Source: an uncultured Emergencia sp. (GTDB lineage Bacteria > Bacillota > Clostridia > Peptostreptococcales > Anaerovoracaceae). Taken from it: a DNA stretch of 15,612 bases. Position 1 is the stretch's first letter. Each line of letters opens with the position of its first letter. The stretch is from assembly GCA_902476665.1 (NCBI GenBank), contig CABSEO010000010.1, positions 1-15,612 on the forward strand, written 5' to 3'. The notes beneath the pieces are model-generated. The model was not told the DNA's origin. It searched no databases and saw nothing but the letters and a program-made list of their open reading frames with translations. The position numbers and the translations under genes are program-made. Shown piece after piece: positions 7,852-15,612 of this stretch.

Positions 7852-8355
7852 TTACTTTTTCTTTTTATTTCGTTTTAGCTGTGCACGCTGTGCACGAAGC
7901 TGTTCCTGACGATGAAGCTTTTCTTTCTCCATTGCCTCCTGTTCTTCTTCCGTATAATTATCTATCAGCATCCGAGGATTCATCTCTTCTGCAAGCTCCA
8001 TAATCTTACGGCAGTCTTCAGGAGTGAAAAGAAAAGATCGAAGCATGGTTCCTTTTTCAAAGGTAATCCTGGCATTGGGGCGGTCTTTGATATAATCCGG
8101 CTGAATGGCCGTAATCTCATTCCATTTCCATCGATTGTCTGAAACCATACCAAAAATACTGCGTTTAATATCAACTCCCGCCTTAGAGACAATATGTTCT
8201 TTTTTATGAAACACGGCCAGCATAATCAGTGCAGTGAACGGCAGGTACAGATACTGCTTTGACATAAACTCAATAATCAGCAGCACTGCCCCCACAGCGA
8301 AAACCATTGCATTTCTTGACTTTGTCCGTGTTTTCACAATACCTTTATACTCCAT
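7852..8355 (-). CDS. Small membrane protein with two TM helices and a cytoplasmic PH-like region (hypothetical)
   Basis: A 167-residue protein with no function I can name. Two adjacent hydrophobic helices (about residues 16-31 and 34-49) form a hairpin with both ends predicted inside. Residues about 55-120 look like the beta-rich bacterial PH domain seen in YcxB-like and other small membrane proteins, with GVDIKRSIFG, RWKWNEITAIQPDYI and ARITFEKG. The C-terminus is highly charged, rich in Glu then Lys/Arg, ending KRNKKKK. GGAAG precedes the ATG, 29 bases downstream of nhaC on the same strand, and the pair ends at the strong terminator, so it is probably co-transcribed with nhaC. A link to antiporter activity is only suggested by this arrangement. 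Confidence 0.72.
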   Translation of the reverse strand: MEYKGIVKTRTKSRNAMVFAVGAVLLIIEFMSKQYLYLPFTALIMLAVFHKKEHIVSKAGVDIKRSIFGMVSDNRWKWNEITAIQPDYIKDRPNARITFEKGTMLRSFLFTPEDCRKIMELAEEMNPRMLIDNYTEEEQEAMEKEKLHRQEQLRAQRAQLKRNKKKK

Positions 8356-8384
8356 GATTCATTACTTCTTCCATTTGTATTTCT

Positions 8385-9902
8385 TTATAACGATTTGTAT
8401 GTTCCGTTTGCACGAAGTTCTTCCAATGCTTTCATAGCTTTTTCATGTCCCTCTTCCGGAGCCTGAGCCGGTTTTCCTTTCTTCAGCTTTCCGAAGAAAT
8501 TAGTGTAAGAACCGTCAGCATACAGAATATTTCCTCCCCATGCTGCTGTTGCCAGTGAGATAATCGGATTTACCAGATTTACAAAGCAGAACGGCAAATA
8601 AGCAAATGTGCTGACACCCAGCATAGCGGAGTGGTATGCACCGCAGGAAGACCATGGAACCAGCGGCGACCATAAAGTACCTCCATCCTCCTGAGATCTT
8701 GACAGCAGATTTCTGGCAAGACCAAGTTCATCATATTTTTCCTTATACATGGAAGCTGGTACAATCAAGCCCAGATACTGGTCACACATGGTTGTGATAC
8801 AGAACATTGCCGTCAAAATTGTTACTGCAACCATCTGGAACGGTGTTTTTACTTTTCGGATAACTCCGCCCAGAATAGATTCCACTGCACCAATCTGACT
8901 GTAAATACCGCCAAATCCGATAGCAATCAGCGCAATGTTAATAGTCCAGAACATGGAATCCATACCACCTCTGTTCAGAAGCAGATCGGCCAGTTCATTT
9001 CCTGTCTCTGCAGTATATCCGTAATGCAGCATCGTGATACAGTCTACAATTCCTGCTCCCTGAAAGATTACTGCAAAAACACAACCTGTAAAAGAAGACA
9101 GCAGTACTCCCGGAAGTGCAGGCAGTTTCAGAACCGCAGTAATTACAATTACCAGAATCGGCAGCAGAAGCAAAGGACTCATATGGTTGAAATGGCTAAC
9201 GATAGCATCAGACAGTCCGTTTACAACAGTCGGATCATATGTTCCCACATTACCAAATACGCTGATGCCGCCGAAAATCAGAAGCCCCACAATGAAGGCA
9301 GGGAAAGTGGTCATAATCATGGCTCTGATATGATCAAACAGTCCTGTCTGAGAAGCTGCAGCAGACAGATTTGTAGAGTCAGATAACGGTGAGAATTTAT
9401 CTCCGGTACATCCGCCGGCAAGAATAGCTCCTGCAACCAGAGCAGGATTAATGCCCATAGTATGACCGATGGTCATAAAAGCAATACCTAAAGTTGCTGA
9501 TACAGTATACGCAGATCCCAGAGATACACCAACAATGGCACAAATAACTGCAACTGCCGGAAGGAAAACGGTAGGTGTCAGCAGCTTTAATCCATAAAAT
9601 ACAATAGCCGCAATAGTCCCACACCATTCGAAGGAACCTACCAGGCAACCTACGAAAATCAAAATCAGCAGCGCTTCCATGGACTGACTGATGGAGTCAA
9701 TGGCAGCATTGATCAGATCCTTGATGTTCTGTCCGCAGAAAATTCCCACCGCACAGGCAACAATAGCCGCAATCAGTACAGGGATATGAGGATCAACACC
9801 CCATGACAACATGTAGTTGGAAATCATTAGTCCCAACAGCACAAGAATGGGCAAAATCGCCTCAAACTTGTTAGGAAGCCGTGTTTTTTTTGTTTCTGTC
9901 AT
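8385..9902 (-). CDS. nhaC: NhaC-family Na+/H+ antiporter
   Basis: A 505-residue secondary transporter with about 11-12 membrane segments. The family signature GDKFSPLSDSTNL is at 167-179, followed by TGLFDHIRAM. It is full length for the family. NhaC members exchange Na+ for H+, but relatives such as MleN carry organic acids, so an organic substrate is possible, particularly beside peptidase genes. The ATG at 9902 is preceded by CTGGAGG about eight bases upstream. The small PH-like membrane protein follows in the same operon. The decayed P1 peptidase upstream (10160-10860) is on the same strand, so peptidase and carrier may once have been one unit. Family call is firm; transported ion or solute is not. 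Confidence 0.9.
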   Translation of the reverse strand: MTETKKTRLPNKFEAILPILVLLGLMISNYMLSWGVDPHIPVLIAAIVACAVGIFCGQNIKDLINAAIDSISQSMEALLILIFVGCLVGSFEWCGTIAAIVFYGLKLLTPTVFLPAVAVICAIVGVSLGSAYTVSATLGIAFMTIGHTMGINPALVAGAILAGGCTGDKFSPLSDSTNLSAAASQTGLFDHIRAMIMTTFPAFIVGLLIFGGISVFGNVGTYDPTVVNGLSDAIVSHFNHMSPLLLLPILVIVITAVLKLPALPGVLLSSFTGCVFAVIFQGAGIVDCITMLHYGYTAETGNELADLLLNRGGMDSMFWTINIALIAIGFGGIYSQIGAVESILGGVIRKVKTPFQMVAVTILTAMFCITTMCDQYLGLIVPASMYKEKYDELGLARNLLSRSQEDGGTLWSPLVPWSSCGAYHSAMLGVSTFAYLPFCFVNLVNPIISLATAAWGGNILYADGSYTNFFGKLKKGKPAQAPEEGHEKAMKALEELRANGTYKSL

Positions 9903-10159
9903 AAATAACCTCCAGATAATAAAAAAAAGACCAAAAAAATTTAATTATTTTGCTTTATTTTACAACTGATTTCGACAAAATTTTATGACTATTTCCACAT
10001 ATAATGGTATTCAAGTTGTTTCTTATACTGACATGTTGATTTTCCTTTTTTTCAGCTAAATTTTGGTTCTCCGGACAGAACTTTTCCCTGCTTGTTATTT
10101 TAAATTTCAGCTTTTATGCCGTTAGAAATATGTTTTCAATCCTTTAGCCACTTTACCTC
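9903..10159. other. Intergenic region between nhaC and the P1 peptidase pseudogene
   Basis: About 257 AT-rich bases. The nhaC ribosome binding site and an A/T-rich leader lie at its left end. No clear sigma-A or sigma-54 promoter could be assigned on the minus strand, though the nhaC promoter should be here. No coding remnant or strong hairpin was recognised. Confidence 0.5.
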
Positions 10160-10860
10160 TTATGTCAGTCGCTGTTCAGCGTGATAAAGAGAACTGATTA
10201 CTGCCCTTTCTACCGTTTCAGCTGTAGTTCCAAACACTCTATCCAGTCGCTCTTCAAACAGATAGCCTGATACTATTCTCACTGTAATAAGGGATTAGAT
10301 TTCCATTTGAAAACGCAATGGAAATATCTCCGCTTCCTGTAGCCAGATAAGATCCTACTCTGCCAAGACTGACGCTGGCACGCGGCGCAGCGCTCTGTCA
10401 CTAAGAGGCAGAGCCATACCAATCATCATGATGATGGAGCCCTTACCGTTTTTCATTTTATACATTCAATCTGTGTCCATCAATTCTGAGATTGCCCAGC
10501 TCTCCGAAATTGGACATTACTATAGTTCCAATAGTATATTTTTTACCTTCAAACTCCACAAGCCTTGATGCTGAAGCAATTCCCCTCTTTTCCCCATTCA
10601 AACCATTCCGGAACCACCTCTAGAGAAGCAGATTCTATGACTGTACGTACATCTTTCTCCATCACATGCATTCTCCCAATATCATTCAGTGCTCCATCAT
10701 TGCATTCTGTAACAATGCAATTAACGGTACTGGCAGAGATACCTATATCCTGATTCTGCTCCAGCACATATTTTGTCAGTGCGTTCAGCGCCATACCAGC
10801 CGAAAAAATATCACTTTTTTCCTGCAGGCAGAGCAGAATAATAGGCTGTAACACCTATTA
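10160..10860 (-). pseudogene. P1/DmpA-family (S58) peptidase, decayed and lacking its N-terminus
   Basis: Minus-strand pieces in several frames line up in order with the P1 (DmpA/BapA beta-aminopeptidase) family. They are: QPIIL...AGMALNALTKYV then TECNDGALNDI (about 10855-10614); a GSGMV...MGKRG piece split by TGA; GIASASR then YTIGTIVMSNFG and LRIDG (to a TAA at 10458); GKGSIIMM...LPLSDRALRR; SLGRVGSYLATGSGDISIAF; and LFEERLDRVFG to the final TAA at 10160. At least four frame changes and two internal stops are needed, so it is inactive. The first quarter or so of the protein is not found upstream. Family members cleave N-terminal residues, including D- or beta-amino acids, from short peptides after self-processing. 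It points away from the S12 hydrolase and towards nhaC. The family is recognised from memory of its motifs. Confidence 0.8.
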
Positions 10861-10915
10861 AATCTCATTAACTCCTATTCTCTTTTTCGTTATCTCTAAT
10901 CTGTCATGTATCTAA

Positions 10916-10933
10916 TTGGCATGAAAATTGCTT
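10916..10933 (+). promoter_or_regulatory. Sigma-54 (-24/-12) promoter of the S12 hydrolase
   Basis: TTGGCATGAAAATTGCTT matches the RpoN consensus TGGCAC-N5-TTGCA, with the invariant GG and GC separated by exactly ten bases. The start point would fall near 10943, leaving a leader of about 36 bases with an AAGGAGG before ATG 10979. Sigma-54 promoters need an AAA+ activator; a remnant of one lies on the other side of the gene. Confidence 0.8.
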
Positions 10934-10978
10934 TATATTTATGTACCACATATAAAGCAACAAGGAGGGATTGATTCT

Positions 10979-12418
10979 ATGAAAAATATGCTCAACAAAG
11001 ATCTGATATACTCTGAAATGAGGTACTGGCAAGTGCCGGGGCTTTCTATATCTTATGTGAAAGATGATAAAAGCTATTCATATGGTTTTGGATTCAGGGA
11101 CAAGGAAAAGAATCCTGTGGATGAAAATACTGTATTCTGCATTGCCTCATGTTCAAAAGCAATGACTTCCGCTATTGCCGCCATACTGGTCAGCGAAGGC
11201 CTTATTGACTACGATGTTCCAGTTCAGCAATATGTTCCTCATTTTCGCATGGCGGATAAAGATGCCGAAAAAAAGGTCACCCTTCGGGATATGCTTTGTC
11301 ACAGAACAGGAATAGCACCCCATGACGGTATATGGCCGGATACAATCTCCTCTGCTGATTTATGCGAAAGAGCTGCAGACCTCTCTTTCTCTGCACCATT
11401 TCGAAGTAAGGCACAGTACAGCAATGTAATTTATGCGGTGGCGGGTTATATAATGGAAAAAGTCACAGGCCTGACATGGCCGCAAATTATGCAAAAGTAT
11501 CTTTTTTCTCCTCTCGGAATGAGTTCCACCTCATGTGATACCGCATCTCTTATCCATTCCAGGAATCACGCCGAACCTTTTCAGATAATGGATGGTCGCC
11601 TTACTCAGCTGGACATCTGGAATGTGGATAGTGTTGCCCCTGCCGCATCTGTGAACACCACTGCCGTTGACATGTGTAAATGGCTGTCATTTTTAGTGTC
11701 AAAAGGCAAATCGCCGAATGGAAAACAACTCATTACTCCATCTGTATTTGAGGAAATGATAACGAAACAGATTGATTTCACTGATTTTATAGAAGATCCT
11801 CAGCTCTTCCCTTTAGACGGATATGCCTTAGGCTGGCAAACAGGCTTATACCGAGGAAAACACATATTACGCCACACAGGCAAAATAGAAGGGTACAGTG
11901 CCGTTCACACTTTCATACCAGAAGAAGGAATCGGTGTCTCACTCATGCTCAATTTCCATTCACCTACAATAGCATTCATGTTTTCAATCATGTATGATAT
12001 TCTTGACAGGCTGCTTGGCGTACACTCCCCTCTTTCAACATACAGGTTTCATGATAATCAGCCGCCTGAGCCTCAAATCTTTAATGACTGCTATGAGGAT
12101 CTGTTCAAAAAGAGATACCCTGACGCTATACCGCTGCACCCTCAAACAGACATGTCACAATATGTGGGGATTTATAAAAATCCAGGATATGGATGTATAG
12201 AAATACTTATTGAAGACTGCCGGCTTTATCTCAAATCCAGAGGCAGAAAGTCACCACTTCTGCCATACTGGGGGGAGCTCTTTAAAGTCATCGGTTTCAA
12301 AGAAGATATTATTACTTATGATTTGCCTGTTTCTTTTATCAGAGACCATCACAAAACAATACGCGCACTGTCCATACCTTGCGAACCACTGACTGCAGAT
12401 ATTATTTTTCAAAAATAA
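10979..12418 (+). CDS. S12-family serine hydrolase (beta-lactamase/D-aminopeptidase fold) with C-terminal lipocalin-like domain
   Basis: A 479-residue penicillin-binding-fold hydrolase. Catalytic motifs: S57-C-S-K60 (SxxK nucleophile and base), Y147-S-N149 (YxN) and HTG at 299-301 in place of KTG. Residues 1 to about 350 form the hydrolase domain; about 390-479 resembles the small beta-barrel at the end of many S12 peptidases and esterases (YVGIYKNPGYG start). There is no signal peptide, so it should be cytoplasmic, which argues against cell-wall or antibiotic targets and for an intracellular peptidase, amidase or esterase. ATG 10979 follows AAGGAGGG at ideal spacing; the frame extends to a TTG at 10928, but that lies within the sigma-54 promoter. 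It is expressed from 10916-10933, diverges from the P1 pseudogene and is followed by a terminator. Confidence 0.88.
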   Translation: MKNMLNKDLIYSEMRYWQVPGLSISYVKDDKSYSYGFGFRDKEKNPVDENTVFCIASCSKAMTSAIAAILVSEGLIDYDVPVQQYVPHFRMADKDAEKKVTLRDMLCHRTGIAPHDGIWPDTISSADLCERAADLSFSAPFRSKAQYSNVIYAVAGYIMEKVTGLTWPQIMQKYLFSPLGMSSTSCDTASLIHSRNHAEPFQIMDGRLTQLDIWNVDSVAPAASVNTTAVDMCKWLSFLVSKGKSPNGKQLITPSVFEEMITKQIDFTDFIEDPQLFPLDGYALGWQTGLYRGKHILRHTGKIEGYSAVHTFIPEEGIGVSLMLNFHSPTIAFMFSIMYDILDRLLGVHSPLSTYRFHDNQPPEPQIFNDCYEDLFKKRYPDAIPLHPQTDMSQYVGIYKNPGYGCIEILIEDCRLYLKSRGRKSPLLPYWGELFKVIGFKEDIITYDLPVSFIRDHHKTIRALSIPCEPLTADIIFQK

Positions 12419-12463
12419 CCGATATTTCGTTTTATTAAAAATGAAGTCACTGCATATACGAGC

Positions 12464-12496
12464 AAAATGCCGCTTTATCTGTCAGCGGCATTTTTT
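12464..12496 (+). terminator. Terminator of the S12 hydrolase gene
   Basis: AAAATGCCGC and GCGGCATTTT form a perfect 10-bp stem with an 11-base loop, followed by TT to complete a run of six T. It starts 46 bases after the stop codon. Confidence 0.88.
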
Positions 12497-12499
12497 AGT

Positions 12500-12883
12500 G
12501 AAATTTCCTCCGAATTAGCACTAGTAACCATCCACTTTACCGGAGCACAAACGCTCTCATCCTGATTTGTAAAACACAAGATTCAGATGGCCTATACCCG
12601 ACGCATAAAACGTTGCTGCCGTTTCTATCGTTCTTTCAAAAGTATCATTTACAATCAGCACATCCTTATTCTTGAAAATCCGCATGATTTCACCAAGTGT
12701 TTCCTTTTTTATACTGCATGCAAGAATAACTATGTTTTTAAAGATATATGTATGAATTCTCAAATCAGCAAAAACGCTTGTATCAGCTAAAATATATACG
12801 TCAGCATCGATTCTTTCTTCATCATCTAATTCATTCATGCAATAATCTTTAATTCCAGCATAATTACCAAAAATGTCTTTACT
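12500..12883 (-). pseudogene. Remnant of the N-terminal sensory part of a sigma-54-dependent activator
   Basis: The minus strand encodes KDIFGNYAGIKDYC, then a segment with IDADVYILADTSVFADL, IVILACSIKKETL, DVLIVNDTFERTIETAA and SGIGHLNLVFYKSG before a stop at 12557. This matches the N-terminal region typical of clostridial sigma-54-interacting regulators (ADxVLxSxY..., ...ALLVNDSxExAIETI..LGIxHIELIPVYPG). Reading then seems to continue in another frame (QDESVCAPVKWMV) to about 12500. There is no start and ribosome binding site for the complete domain, a stop precedes SKDIFG, and no AAA+ domain (GAFTGA motif) or DNA-binding helix follows. It is therefore a gene fragment. It probably once controlled the sigma-54 promoter at 10916, but that pairing is inferred. 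A short 93-residue open frame remains from 12838. Confidence 0.62.
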
Positions 12884-13106
12884 TCATCTGTATCTCTGCC
12901 TTCTTATTTTCTTCCATAAAGCAATTTTACAAAAGCTATTGCAGTCTCATTATGAGATTAGAACTGTGATATACATCTATCCCGATGCTGCAGTCACTTC
13001 ACAGGTTTTATAAGAATTTTAGGCTAAAAGAATGTCAGTAAACCGTTTTCAATAGTTTAGAACCTTTTACAGTGCCCCGATTCTCAACTCAATATGCCCT
13101 CTATCA
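12884..13106. other. Intergenic region without recognised genes
   Basis: About 220 bases between the activator remnant and the secA terminator. Short frames on the minus strand may be further decayed parts of the activator's beginning, but none could be matched with confidence. No repeat, RNA gene or promoter was recognised. Confidence 0.4.
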
Positions 13107-13148
13107 TTAAAAACGGCATTCTGCTTTCGTAAAAAAGCAAAATGCCGT
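13107..13148 (-). terminator. secA terminator
   Basis: On the minus strand ACGGCATTTTGCTTT pairs with AAAGCAGAATGCCGT, a 15-bp stem with one U-G wobble and a six-base loop, followed by a run of T. It starts 58 bases after the secA stop and would end the secA transcript before the accessory region. Confidence 0.88.
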
Positions 13149-13205
13149 CAATATTGGTCTTTTGTTTTTAAATCAGGTTCTGCCGGCGTCTCTCAGGCAA
13201 TATGC

Positions 13206-15612
13206 TTAAGATCTGCCACAGCAGTTTTTATATTTCTTTCCACTGCCGCACGGACAAGGATCGTTTCTTCCCACTTTCGGCTGTTCACGTCTGTAGGTTT
13301 CCGGTTTCCGCTCTCTGTCCGGCACCTGTGCCTCTTCAGGAAGCTGTCCCTGCCCCTGCATAGCGCGGGTTGCACTGTCATCCACATAGTCGGATTTAGT
13401 TGCTTTCTCAGCCTCCATGATAGCCTTTCTCTGAGTTTTGGTTTCTACGGTCACATTATAGCAGTATTTCACCGTATCCTCCTGGATTGCGCTGATCATC
13501 TGCTCAAACATGTCAAATCCTTCTTTTGCATACGCTGCAGCAGGATCCTGCTGACCCAGTGCCCGCAGACCGATTCCAGACTTCAGCTGATCCATGGCAT
13601 CAATATGATCCATCCAAAGATTATCCACAACACGTAGCAGGATCATTCGCTCTACTTCTCGCATCTGCTCGCTTCCGATTTCAGCTTCCTTGGCATCATA
13701 CAACTTCTCAAATTCATTGATAACAGATTCTCTCAGAGATTCTTCTGTCATCGCATTGAGTTCCTCCGTTGTATAGGAGGTCTTGCCTTTGTACTGAGCC
13801 GTAATCTTTTTCAGATTCCTGGTCAGCGTCTCAAAATCCCACTCTTCCGGGAACTTAGAGCCTACTACAATGGGATCAATGACTGCATTCACAATGGTGG
13901 ACATCATGTTCATGATATCACTCCTCAGATCCTCTCCAAAGAGTACTTTGCGCCGTTCATCATAGATGACCTCTCTCTGCTTATTCATGACATTATCGTA
14001 CTGCAGTACATATTTTCTGATGCCGAAGTTCTTGCCTTCCACTTTCTTCTGTGCGCCTTCAATGGCTCGTGAAAGCATTCCGCCTTCGATAGCCTCGTAT
14101 TCATCAAGACCCATTCTGTCAACGATTTTCTGCATTCTCTCCCCGCCAAAGAGCCTGATCAGCTCGTCTTCCAGAGAAATGAAAAACTGCGTCTGACCAG
14201 GGTCCCCCTGACGTCCGGAACGGCCTCTCAGCTGATTGTCAATACGTCTCGATTCATGACGTTCAGTACCGATAATACAGAGTCCACCAAGCTCAACCAC
14301 CTTATCCTGTTCGCCTTTGCGCTCCTCTTTAAACTGTTTATGAAGCTGATTAAATTTTTCTCTCGCTTCATTCAGCTCAGGGTCATCAGATTTTACAAAG
14401 CTGGATGCAAAGGAAACAGCCTCTTCACTGTATCCCTGCTTTTTCATTTCACGTTTGGCTTCAAATTCCGGATTTCCACCCAGAATAATATCTGTACCAC
14501 GACCCGCCATATTCGTAGCAATAGTTACCATTCCCAGACGACCGGCCTCTGCAACAATTTCAGCTTCCTTCTCATGCTGCTTGGCATTGAGCACATTATG
14601 CTTTACCCCCCGCTTTTTCAGCATGTCACTGATGAGTTCCGACTTTTCAATAGAGATTGTACCTACCAGCACCGGCTGTCCCGTCTGATGGACTTCAGCA
14701 ACTCTATCCGCAATAGCCTTAAACTTCGCCCGCTCGGTCTGATAAACACTGTCATCCAAATCTTTTCTGGCAATCGGCTTATTGGTAGGAATTACCACAA
14801 CATCCATGTTGTAAATATCTCTGAATTCATCTTCTTCCGTCTTTGCTGTACCTGTCATGCCGGCCAGCTTGTTGTACATTCTGAAATAATTCTGCAGTGT
14901 AATGGTTGCCAGCGTCTTCGACTCAGAACGTACCAGAACTCTTTCCTTGGCCTCGATAGCCTGATGCAGACCGTTGGAATACCTTCTTCCAAACATAAGA
15001 CGGCCAGTAAATTCATCTACAATAACAATTTCTCCGTCTTTGACAATATAATCCACATCACGTTCCATCAGGTTACGTGCCTTCAGTGCCTGCAGCACGT
15101 GATGGTTGATTTCCATATTTTCAGGATCACCGTAGTTATCCACTTTAAAAAAGGCTTCAGCCTTCTGTACACCTTCATCAGTCAGCGCAACCTGCTGATC
15201 TTTTTCCTCCACTGTAAAATCCGTATCCTTAGTCAGGCCCGTGACAAATCTGTCAGCAATCTTATAAAGATCTGTAGATTTAGAACCTTTTCCCGAGATA
15301 ATCAGCGGCGTTCTGGCTTCATCCACCAGAATGGAGTCCACTTCATCGATGATGGCAAAGTTGAGATCTCTCTGCATCAGTTCTTCCTGATAGATAACCA
15401 TATTATCTCTCAGATAATCGAAACCGAACTCATTATTGGTTCCATAGGTAATATCTGCCAGATAAGCAGCTCTTCTCTCCTCATTACTAATGCCGTGAAT
15501 CACACAGCCCACTGTCAGACCCAGGAATGAGTAAAGTTTTCCCATCCACTCAGCGTCACGCTTTGCCAGATAATCATTGACAGTAACAACGTGTACACCC
15601 TTGCCTTCCAGT
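13206..15612 (-). CDS. secA: Preprotein translocase ATPase SecA, 5' end outside window
   Basis: SecA is the ATP-driven motor that pushes unfolded secretory proteins through SecYEG. About 802 C-terminal residues are visible, beginning [22 protein letters not shown] at the right edge, so only the first part of the first nucleotide-binding domain is missing. Visible motifs are the [16 protein letters not shown]alker B region, [29 protein letters not shown], and [11 protein letters not shown] of the second ATPase domain. The helical scaffold/wing region has [20 protein letters not shown]-terminal zinc motif, [13 protein letters not shown], follows a flexible linker rich in Gln, Glu and Arg. The start at 15545 suggested by the first internal ATG is not the real one. 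A strong terminator follows. In many Bacillota prfB comes next on the same strand; here it is about 10.9 kb further on. Confidence 0.98.
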   Translation of the reverse strand, partial: LEGKGVHVVTVNDYLAKRDAEWMGKLYSFLGLTVGCVIHGISNEERRAAYLADITYGTNNEFGFDYLRDNMVIYQEELMQRDLNFAIIDEVDSILVDEARTPLIISGKGSKSTDLYKIADRFVTGLTKDTDFTVEEKDQQVALTDEGVQKAEAFFKVDNYGDPENMEINHHVLQALKARNLMERDVDYIVKDGEIVIVDEFTGRLMFGRRYSNGLHQAIEAKERVLVRSESKTLATITLQNYFRMYNKLAGMTGTAKTEEDEFRDIYNMDVVVIPTNKPIARKDLDDSVYQTERAKFKAIADRVAEVHQTGQPVLVGTISIEKSELISDMLKKRGVKHNVLNAKQHEKEAEIVAEAGRLGMVTIATNMAGRGTDIILGGNPEFEAKREMKKQGYSEEAVSFASSFVKSDDPELNEAREKFNQLHKQFKEERKGEQDKVVELGGLCIIGTERHESRRIDNQLRGRSGRQGDPGQTQFFISLEDELIRLFGGERMQKIVDRMGLDEYEAIEGGMLSRAIEGAQKKVEGKNFGIRKYVLQYDNVMNKQREVIYDERRKVLFGEDLRSDIMNMMSTIVNAVIDPIVVGSKFPEEWDFETLTRNLKKITAQYKGKTSYTTEELNAMTEESLRESVINEFEKLYDAKEAEIGSEQMREVERMILLRVVDNLWMDHIDAMDQLKSGIGLRALGQQDPAAAYAKEGFDMFEQMISAIQEDTVKYCYNVTVETKTQRKAIMEAEKATKSDYVDDSATRAMQGQGQLPEEAQVPDRERKPETYRREQPKVGRNDPCPCGSGKKYKNCCGRS

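Noticed and set aside
10549..10854. 101-codon open frame as a stand-alone small protein
   Set aside because: It is one fragment of the decayed S58 peptidase; homologous sequence continues in other frames past its stop.
10928..10956. Sigma-A-like promoter TTGCTT-17-TATAAA before the S12 gene
   Set aside because: Its start point would fall inside the Shine-Dalgarno sequence, and the -35 is poor; the overlapping -24/-12 element fits better.
10979..12418. Antibiotic-resistance beta-lactamase
   Set aside because: No signal peptide, HTG instead of KTG, and a C-terminal lipocalin-like domain point to a cytoplasmic S12 peptidase/esterase.
14256..15530. 424-codon plus-strand open frame opposite secA
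   Set aside because: It lies entirely antisense to well-conserved SecA motifs, has Cys/His/Phe-rich unstructured translation and no ribosome binding site; a shadow frame.
1..15612. tRNA, rRNA, CRISPR array, integrase or insertion sequence
   Set aside because: No cloverleaf, regularly spaced repeats, recombinase motifs or terminal inverted repeats were recognised on either strand.

Overview
The window looks like a chromosomal segment of a low-to-mid GC Gram-positive anaerobe (Bacillota, class Clostridia). Evidence: Clostridia-like SecA, RF2 and Tex sequences, strong AGGAGG-type ribosome binding sites, a canonical RF2 frameshift site, and membrane-protein and sigma-54 regulator types common in amino-acid-fermenting Clostridia. 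Genus cannot be set from sequence alone. No tRNA, rRNA, CRISPR array, integrase or insertion sequence was seen.

Layout. Both edges carry housekeeping genes on the minus strand: secA (13206 to the right edge, 5' end cut off), and prfB followed one base later by tex (2331 to the left edge, 3' end cut off). secA and prfB are commonly neighbours in Bacillota. Here about 10.9 kb of accessory DNA lies between them, with a strong secA terminator on one side and a separate prfB promoter on the other.

Accessory part 1 (2670-7682, plus strand): a MerR-family regulator with its own terminator, then a promoter with the classic MerR layout (TTGACT, 19-bp spacer, TAGAAT, perfect dyad inside the spacer). 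It drives a four-gene operon: a DUF5058 membrane protein, a second polytopic membrane protein, an M20 amidohydrolase broken by a frameshift, and an intact tandem M20 paralog. I read it as an inducible uptake-and-hydrolysis system for a small amide-linked compound (N-acyl or aminobenzoyl amino acid, or a beta-alanyl-type dipeptide). The substrate is inferred. This is the best candidate for an undescribed system here.

Accessory part 2 (7786-9902, minus strand): an NhaC-family antiporter and a small membrane protein, ending at a strong terminator that faces the M20 operon terminator.

Accessory part 3 (10160-13106): a decaying zone. It holds a multiply frameshifted P1/DmpA (S58) peptidase pseudogene, an intact S12 serine hydrolase behind a textbook sigma-54 (-24/-12) promoter, and a remnant of a sigma-54-dependent activator whose AAA+ and DNA-binding parts are absent. 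The hydrolase may therefore be a surviving target gene whose local activator has been lost.

The accessory genes share a theme: amide or peptide bond hydrolases (two M20, one S58, one S12) beside transporters and two kinds of specialised activator.
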